Shown one piece after another: positions 56,466 to 64,000 of a DNA stretch of 64,000 nucleotides (position 1 is its first letter; each line of letters starts with the position of its first letter). The notes under the pieces were generated by a model that was not told the origin of the DNA, made no database searches, and saw nothing but the letters and a program-made list of their open reading frames with translations. Source of the stretch: Hydractinia symbiolongicarpus. Lineage: Eukaryota > Cnidaria > Hydrozoa > Anthoathecata > Hydractiniidae. Made by a program: the position numbers and the translations under genes. The stretch covers positions 32,649,501 to 32,713,500 of the forward strand of contig NC_079881.1 in NCBI RefSeq assembly GCF_029227915.1, given 5' to 3'.

Positions 56466-57064
56466 TTATTCCATGAAATTAACGAGTCAAGAAATTAACG
56501 CAAATTACATTTAATTAACGCGAATTTGAGAATATGCTACATCACACGGAGCGAAAATTACCGTAACAGGCGATTTTATTTATTGTAAAAAAAGTCAGCA
56601 ATTTACAGTATTTTAATCAACGAGTCATGAAATTAAAAGTCTTTAAATTAACACGAATTTCGAAAAACCGGTTTACACGCTTTTTTTATAAGAATATTGT
56701 TTTTTCGTTTCAGCCTCAGCTTTTTGACAAATCTCAGCCTCAAATATTCTTAAAAATATTCTTCACCGGAAAGTATGTATTACCCTTAATATGCTTAAAG
56801 ATGGTTAAAAAAATGGTGGAAAGTGATTAAACAAAGTGAAAACGACATGTGATCCGACAAGAAAATAAACATATAGTATAAGAAATAAACCTCTAATCAA
56901 AATCTGCGCATCACACAAATTTTCATATCTAAAACAAGAAATTGAGCCTGGGTATATTCTTAGGATATTTCTAATTTTAACCCATTTCTCAGCCTCAATA
57001 TTCTTATAATTATATCCTTATAAAAAAGCGTGTAAAATCATAACTGGGTAATTTCATGGAATAA
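56466..57064. mobile_element. Nested inverted-repeat element (MITE)
   Basis: Outer arms TATTCCATGAAATTA (56,467) and TAATTTCATGGAATA (57,049) are perfect 15-bp inverted repeats. Inner arms TTTACACGCTTTTTT (56,672) and its reverse (ending about 57,036) extend into TATAAGAATATTG on both sides. No coding sequence. A target duplication could not be fixed. Confidence 0.6.
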
Positions 57065-57105
57065 GGTAATTACGCACATTATATGCAGAATCTTGGAACA
57101 AAAAC

Positions 57106-57265
57106 GCAAGACACAAATAATATGACAAAACGCAAATTGTTTTATAATAGCTTAATAAAGAATTTTATAACCCAAAGTTATGCTTGCAAGACACAAATAA
57201 TATGACAAAACGCAAATTGTTTTATAATAGCTTAATAAAGAATTTTATAACCTAAAGTTATGCTT
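57106..57265. repeat. Two-copy tandem duplication, period 80 bp
   Basis: GCAAGACACAAATAATATGA ... AAGTTATGCTT is present twice in direct succession with one difference (CCCAAAG, then CCTAAAG). Confidence 0.9.
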
Positions 57266-57742
57266 GCTGTCTATCTATATAACTATATATGTTTATATAA
57301 CTATATACTACGTCAAAATATTAAAAGCGCATACTGTTGTGCAAAAGAAAATTTTTAAAAGAAGAAAAGTCTGGGGATGGGTTGAGAGGAATGAATTAAG
57401 AACAGCAAGTTTTTGCATTTTTTTTTACCACCTATATCCTCCTCCTCTCCCTCTTCCACCGTTCTTCCTCTTCAACTTCGCCCGCTCCCGCATATCATCC
57501 TCCTGTGTAAAGGTGCGTGAGCCACCAGACGTCTTCCAGGATTTGTAATTTTGGGAGCTTATAAAAGCTCCCAAAGTCTTATTTTGGGAACAAAAGTCCC
57601 GGTAGGCGTCCCACTACAAATCCAATTTCTCTGCTGATAACTCCTAAAAAATAAGACAATTGTGGAAATGCCACACGTATATGTATTTCTAAGACAGAGA
57701 AAAAACAGAGAAAAACACAATGAACTAAGAAATATAAAAGGA

Positions 57743-57992
57743 ATACAGATATAGTTGATAGTTTTGTTCTCAACTTTTTTCAACTGGCTCTAATTTTGTT
57801 ATTATTCAGCCAGAGGTCGACTTGCGAAGGTTCTAACTCGACCTGCGAGACAAGGGTATCCAAGTTTTTATGGGATGAAATAATTATTGTATTATCTGCA
57901 TATAGGTGGTGGTGGTTTGAATTGATGACAGATTTTAAGTCATCAATATACAAAAGAAAAAGCAGGGGCCCAACACAGATCCCTGCGGCAAA
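57743..57992 (-). pseudogene. Fragment of LINE-C reverse transcriptase
   Basis: Matches 52,045-52,325 of LINE-C at high identity, covering LLFLLYIDDLKSVIN and the region of the YADD box, with an internal deletion of about 45 bp after CAACTGGCT. The minus-strand motif reads YADNT here in place of YADDT. Truncated at both ends. A GGGAGCTT/AAGCTCCC hairpin lies upstream at 57,552. Confidence 0.8.
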
Positions 57993-58100
57993 GGTAAAAA
58001 GTCAGGGTAAAAATCAGAATATATATATATACATCATAGTATACAGAATATAATATCCTTAATACTGTAATATATGTGCAACATAATTAATGTTTTTCCT

Positions 58101-58169
58101 AGCCCTGTCCAGGATTCGAACTTGGATCTCTCATTTATAAGAGTGTCATAGCCATTAGACCAACAGGGC
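58101..58169 (-). repeat. tRNA-derived SINE head, copy 2
   Basis: Reverse complement of the 40,686 unit with few changes: A box TGGTCTAATGG, B box AGTTCGAATCC, acceptor-like GCCCTG/CAGGGC, and the same flank (AGGAAAAACATTAATTATG). Anticodon arm irregular. Confidence 0.65.
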
Positions 58170-58560
58170 ATGAATGCATATATACTTCTATAGTTGCACA
58201 TTATAGCCACACATGTACAGAAAGTCTGATATATAAGAACATCAAAATTTAGTTTTCTTTATACAAGTGTCTTAGAACTGCAATATTAACCACAACAGCA
58301 AAAAACTAATCAAAATATAAAAATATATAACCAAAATGAGTTAAAACTTTGTACTCTCTGCACACCATATGTTACTTATGTTAACTTTTGAAGTTGTAGC
58401 TTCACGCCTGTCGTGGACGACCGACGTCAGTCACTTCTTCCTCTTCTTCTACTTCATCTCTAGAGAGAGGAGGATGAGGGTTACATCAAACTACAGTGAC
58501 TATACTGTTTTCTGAGGCTTTATATATGGAGAATTTTTACTCACAAATTTTTATATGTCA

Positions 58561-61020
58561 CTAGTCGATTAGGCCCGTGGAAAAATCCACTTAGGCAGAA
58601 AAACAATTGAAAAGTTCTGTCATTTGAATTTTGATGACATCAGCAAATATTTCAGTATATTGAATATGCCTTTTACTAAAAAAAATAATCTGAAAATGCA
58701 TAAAAAGAAAGTATATAAGTCATAATTTAACAAAAAAGTTCCTAAAATCTAACACAAAATATCAAATGTCAAATCGCATGAAATCCTCCCAACAAAACTT
58801 CAGACAAAATATGAAAAACAACGGCGTGCAAGGTGTAAAATCTAGTTAGTAGAAAGTTACAACATTGACAGTCACAACCCAGACAGTTACGACAACAATA
58901 ATAATAATGTCAGAAATAACACATATCTCAAATATGTATACATCTTATTATGTGATTATGTTGAAAACCTTCAATATTTTAATCTGAAGTGTCGAAAAGA
59001 AAGGCTTGCAACAGTAAGCACAGATCTATGAAATAAGTTCTTTACCCGTTTTAAACATTGTCTTTTCCCTAAATGCTTATACAACAATACAACCTGAACA
59101 ATATCAAAAAGCCAAACTTAAACAAACACAAAACACCTAAAAACAAAAAGTTAAACTTTGAAAAATCATTTATTCGGTTGCATACCATCCTCTCCCGCAA
59201 AAATATGCACAAAATGTAAAAATTAACCGGTTAACAAAACAATTTTTTGTCTAATGATCCGTACTGACTTTACCAAACATTTTAACCTGAAATGTCGAAA
59301 AAGCAATGAGCAAGGAGTAAATTTCAAATCAACAAAAATCATTATTTTGAAAACATTGTATATATATATGGTCCTTCCTCACAAAAGTTTACAATTATGT
59401 TTATGAGGAGCAAATCAAAATATGAACAAAAATCAGTTCAATTGGCATGTTCTATATTGTCTTCAGCCATAAAATCTTCCACAAAATAGATATGAAACCC
59501 ATCAAATTCAACTCAGAAAAAGCAGTCATTTAAGTGCATACAAAAATACAACTTGTAGAATATCAAATTATTATTTTTATAAATAATTGCATATGGTCCT
59601 CCCTCACAACAGTTAAATTTTTGCACTAAATTTGCAACACAAAATACAAATTCTAAATAATTCCTATGGTTTTCCTCAAAAGTTTAATCAAAATATAAAA
59701 GATGAGAGGTGAACGACAAAATCAAAGTTTGCAGAATTTAATTATTTTGGTATATATATGTCTATTGATATATGCCCTTTATAACAATATTTCAATCCAA
59801 AATGTGAAAAAGAAAAACAGTTTGCAACAAAATCAGTTATTCTGATGATATTGCATACACTTTTTCTCCACAAAAGTGTAAAAAAAGAATTTTTGTAGGA
59901 AATACTTCTGATTCAACAAAAATCAGTATTTGCATCTTGTACTCATTAAATATTACCCAAAATTTCAAAAAACTGTGATTTGGAACGCATCAAATTTATA
60001 AATAGAGAGGGATCAGTCATTTCGGTATGTTGTACAGAGTCCTGCCCGGTAAGAATTTATACAAAATATAAAAAAAACACAAGTTTTTTCGGTGTTGTAC
60101 TCCCTCAAAAAAGTTGAAACTTTTCTTAATTGAGACAAAATGCCATAAACAAAAACATTTTAGTCAGAACATCTAGAACAACCAAAATCACTACACTTAA
60201 GGTACCAGAATTACTACATGTTTAATAAAAATCGTTTCGTCATATTGCATGTAACCGATGTATATAAGTTTAGTTACACAAAATGTGAAAAATACATTAT
60301 TTGCATACACAAATTGTGAAAAATACATTATTTGCTTAAAAACAGTCCTTAAACTCTTCTTAAATATTATGTAATACTTTTTTAAAAGTTATTGTGGCTT
60401 GTTAATTTAAGCTTAAAATGTCAATTAAAATAAGTTACAGTCACATTCTTAGCAAAGACCACTAAGATTAGCTTACATGTAAAAAGCAACATAAAACTGA
60501 AGCTAACATAAGGTAGCTACAGCAGCTAATAGCTGGTCAGGTAAATATAAACTGGAGACTTAGCTAGGTATAAAGAACATGGCTACATATTTATAAATTC
60601 CTTGCTACCTAGCTAGCTAGTTGTTGTTGTTGTGGTTGATGCTAGCTAACAAACATGTCTCGCATCAATAATATCATCAAAACTTTAAAAAACATAAACA
60701 AACCTTCAGAAACCTTTCTATACTTCATTTATATACCATGCCCCTTTTTAAATGCTTTTGTAAAGATTTATTTTGAAGGCAAGAGAAGACAAATGCTTAA
60801 AAAGGACAGCCATCTTTTTTGCAAACACAATTTCCGTTACTTTGTGCTAGAACTTCATTTAACAAACCACACAAAACTCGCGGCTTTTCACGACAAAGAA
60901 GACATATTTTTTCGGCAACATCAAAGATTTTTTTTCGGCAACATCAAAGGAAAATGACGATATCAACTTTGCCTGTTACAGACACACAAACAGACACACT
61001 CTCCGTATTATTATAAGAGA
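58561..61020 (-). mobile_element. Non-autonomous Helitron, 2,460 bp, complete
   Basis: On the minus strand it begins TCTCTTATAATAATACGG (61,020) and ends with hairpin GTGGATTTTTCCAC and CTAG (58,564-58,561). The host base before TC is A and the base after CTAG is T, the A/T insertion site of Helitrons. The interior has diverged modules (TCCTCCCTCACAA, CAAAATGTGAAAA) and no Rep or helicase. The 100-codon frame at 60,655-60,957 contains a short tandem duplication (TTTTTTTCGGCAACATCAAA) and shows no domain. Confidence 0.85.
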
Positions 61021-61758
<738 letters not shown>

Positions 61759-62325
61759 GAAATAATTACAGTTTCTATAACATGACTTGCACTAGTGTAT
61801 AAAATTAATTTGAAGACACATGATCCTGTTGCTGTATTGGCGAAAGAGTAGTCTGTTTGGAACGCCAAATAGTCTATGGGTCTACATTTTGTTTAGCATC
61901 CGACGACTACAAATTTACATGTTAAACAAAAATTGCATCCAGCACCGTGATTCCCCAGTGGTAGCTAAATATTTACTCCTCTGGGTGTTTGGTGATGCCT
62001 CTTAATTTCTAGCTAGCTCCACAATCATATGACTCTCCTCCCCCTGCCCTCTCCCCAACGCTTCTCTGTCATCCAATCTTGAAAAAAATTACCTTTGGTG
62101 TCGGTAACATGTGACCATGTCAATGTCTATATAAACATTGACAGGAAGTATTATATGTGGAAAAATTAGCGATGTTCTTTTGTTGATTTTGCTAAGTTTT
62201 TTTAGTCATTCTTTATATACATTTAAAAAATTTGTCAAGAGCCAACACATTTTGTGGAGCTGGATAAAACTACAAAGTAGTTATGTGATGGACATCACTC
62301 ACTGTGTGCAGTAGCAGCTAGCTAG
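61759..62325. other. No gene recognised
   Basis: AT-rich flank with a CT-rich patch (62,035-62,070). Nothing else can be supported. Confidence 0.5.
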
Positions 62326-62365
62326 CTCAAAAATCTGTCCTAAAGTCTTAGGACGGATTTTTGAG
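62326..62365. other. 18-bp hairpin with 4-nt loop
   Basis: Arms CTCAAAAATCTGTCCTAA and TTAGGACGGATTTTTGAG, separated by AGTC, pair completely as RNA with one G-U. It lies in TAGC-rich repeat sequence. Confidence 0.7.
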
Positions 62366-62699
62366 AATTCTCTTATGATGCTATCTTTTAATCATCTAGC
62401 ATAAGAGAAAACTTAATAGGCATTTTTATGCTAGTTAAATTGGTAGTTTTATGCTAGCTTAGCTGCTACTGTTGTGCTAGATAGCTTTATGTGTATGTAA
62501 GGGGTTTTCACAACCTTTAAAAAACAGTGATCATAACCACTTCTTTCTTGAAAAATATCATCATTTCGCTTCTAGCTGGCTGACTACGTTTAGCACCATC
62601 TTTAAAACACAACAAAAACTCCATCGCCGTGCTAAAACACGTTGTCTCGCTCAATCAGATATTTACGAAAATTTACCAACAAATGACCAGATAAAATTA

Positions 62700-62884
62700 C
62701 TGGGCAACACTGATAAAATGGCAGAATTTTTTATAAATTTGATGTATACGGACGAAATCGTATAGAAATCCTATATACTCTCCACCGTGCTTACTTTTCA
62801 CTTATATTTGGCTTATTTAATGAGGAAATGGGCTTCGCTACGCTCCGTGCGCTAGCGCGCACTCCGCTACTCTCCGCAAAAAGC
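62700..62884 (-). repeat. GCGGAG hairpin repeat, inverse copy of 34.1 kb
   Basis: In reverse it reads TTTTTGCGGAGAGTAGCGGA, the palindrome-bearing TGCGCGCTAGCGCAC, and TTTCCTCATTAAATAAGCC, closely matching 34,112-34,260. It ends about 80 bp before the Harbinger ORF and may be its subterminal region. Confidence 0.6.
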
Positions 62885-62965
62885 TTGCGAGCTTTTTTCT
62901 CTCCGGTTTGACGTGGATGGAAATTAACTTCCCGCTCAAGAGAAAACGTGCTCATTCAGATTAAA

Positions 62966-64000
62966 ATGGCTACCGTAAACAGAAGATATGTGTTATTACA
63001 AAATTTAAAATTAATTACAACTTTATTGATGTGGCACCGTGTAAAAAGAAGCAGAACTCGAAAACATAAACAGAAAAGAATGTGGATAAGGAGACTTTTC
63101 CAGGAAAGAAGGACCAAAGGGTTGTACAATGTTTAAGTTAAAGATTTATTTTTATTTGATAGTTAATATTTCTTTAAATCGTTTCGAATGACACCAGCAA
63201 GGTTTGAACAGCTACTCTCTTGGATAGCCCCTGTCATCGTCAAGTCGTCTAAAATCAGGAATGTTACAAGTCCTAGCGAGCGTTTATGCATTACATTGCG
63301 GTATTTAACTACAGGAGATGCTCAGATTACAATTGGAAGTAGCTATAGAGTCAGCCCTCCAACTGTCAGTCGCATTATACGCGAAAAATGTGCGGAGCAA
63401 TATGGAATCAATTGCAGAGCCATGGATTTTTAGATGTTCCTGACACAGAAAGCAAGTGGAAAGAGATAGCGAACGAGTTCAAAGACCGATGGAACTTTCC
63501 ACATTGTTTAGGGGCAATAGATGGCAAGCATGTAGTAATGCAAGCACCAGCCTGAAGTGGTTCAGACTACTTTAATTACAAAAAAACACATATGCAACGC
63601 ATGTTACAAATTTACGTTCATAGACATTGGTGATGCTGGACGTCAAAGCGATGGAGGAGTGTATAAAAACAGCAAACTTGCCCAGGCTCTAGAAACAAAC
63701 TCAATTAATAGTGATCTATTAATTGAGTTTGTTTCTAGAGCCCCAGCTAAAATAAAAGATGCAGGAAATAAGCTATATCCATATGTTTTTGTGACTGATT
63801 ATGCCTTTCAATTAAAACCACATATGCTAAAACCATTCGCTCGTCTGGCCTCTTGCATTAAAAAGAAAATATTTAACTACCGTTTATTAAGGGCCAGAAG
63901 AATAATTGAACATTGTTTTGGCATATCAGAAGCAAGGTTTCGCATTTTTAGACGTCCCATTATTGTACAGGTTGAAACTGTGAATTTAATAACAAAAGCA
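62966..64000 (+). pseudogene. PIF/Harbinger transposase, broken, runs past the window end
   Basis: The first frame (ATG 62,966) is a basic N-terminus (KRSRTRKHKQKRMWIRR). From 63,188 it continues MTPARFEQLLSWIAP, ERLCITLRYLTTGD and VSPPTVSRIIREKC. After a frameshift near 63,410 come WNFPHCLGAIDGKHVVMQA (first catalytic Asp), DYFNYKKTH, FIDIGDAGRQSDGGVYKNS, YPYVFVTDYAFQL (second Asp) and RRIIEHCFG (Glu). This is the HARBI1-like DDE nuclease. Lesions are the frameshift, TGA at about 63,553 and a small deletion after KKTH. A perfect palindrome at 63,685-63,742 inserts about a dozen extra codons. Confidence 0.85.

Noticed and set aside
40686-58169. tRNA-like units at 40,686, 54,137 and 58,101 as functional tRNA genes
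   Set aside because: A and B boxes and T stem are good, but the anticodon arm has a short loop and mismatches, and all copies share non-tRNA flanking sequence, as expected of SINE-like repeats.
62948-62965. Upstream start for the Harbinger N-terminal frame
   Set aside because: No ATG lies there; the first ATG in frame is at 62,966.

Overview
The window is AT-rich eukaryotic DNA with introns, poly-T tracts before 3' splice sites, microsatellites and almost wall-to-wall transposable elements. I see no operons, ribosome binding sites, rRNA or host housekeeping gene. The mix (Helitrons, a Helentron-like element, Kolobok, hAT, PIF/Harbinger, several LINEs, tRNA-derived repeats, TAGC-rich repeats) suits an invertebrate genome such as a cnidarian, perhaps a hydrozoan. 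That assignment is inference; nothing here fixes the species.

Layout. 0.2-0.45 kb: a MITE with TAA duplications. 0.45-4 kb: nothing recognisable. 4-9.7 kb, minus strand: a decayed Helentron-type element with, in 5' to 3' order, a cysteine-protease remnant, a basic repeat region, Cys pairs, a Rep (HUH) nuclease, a Pif1-like helicase and an AP-endonuclease-like domain. 10-11 kb: first copy of a complex non-coding repeat family. 12.2-16.5 kb: Helitron sequence including a truncated Rep ORF (13.0-14.6 kb) and a small spliced cargo gene. 16.45-30.57 kb: a second, larger Helitron with a broken Rep, an intact helicase reading frame (20.6-22.3 kb) and a second copy of the cargo gene (28.65-29.44 kb). 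This region is split by a 5.1 kb Kolobok transposon (23,031-28,168). 30.57-31.14 kb: a short non-autonomous Helitron. 31.1-34.1 kb: unrecognised, degenerate coding-like sequence.

35,660-39,990 is a second Kolobok that looks complete. It sits in a copy of the complex repeat, whose sister copy shows the empty site. Both Koloboks carry a THAP/DDE transposase gene and, convergent to it, a three-exon gene for a domain like the C-terminal ballast of the P2X7 receptor. A third ballast gene, decayed, lies at 44.6-45.4 kb. 42.3-44.0 kb: LINE remnant; 44.06-44.53 kb: an ankyrin exon; 46.2-47.35 kb: hAT-like transposase remnant; 48.5-48.9 kb: ubiquitin-protease remnant; 49.5-50.5 kb: SINE-like repeat and LINE remnant; 51.2-54.1 kb: a nearly open LINE (endonuclease plus reverse transcriptase); 55.4-55.9 kb: a LINE-type N-terminus with a 2A-like motif; 56.5-57.3 kb: MITE and tandem duplication; 58,561-61,020: a 2.46 kb non-autonomous Helitron with both ends defined; 61.6 kb: long TA repeat; 62.97-64.0 kb: a PIF/Harbinger transposase running off the window, carrying a perfect 27-bp palindrome.

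The two most unusual signals are (1) the convergent pairing of transposase and P2X7-ballast gene in two independently inserted Koloboks, and (2) a small spliced gene (motif PGPxS ... GGQD) with a nearby hairpin module, present in two diverged Helitron copies and so probably a genuine cargo of that family.
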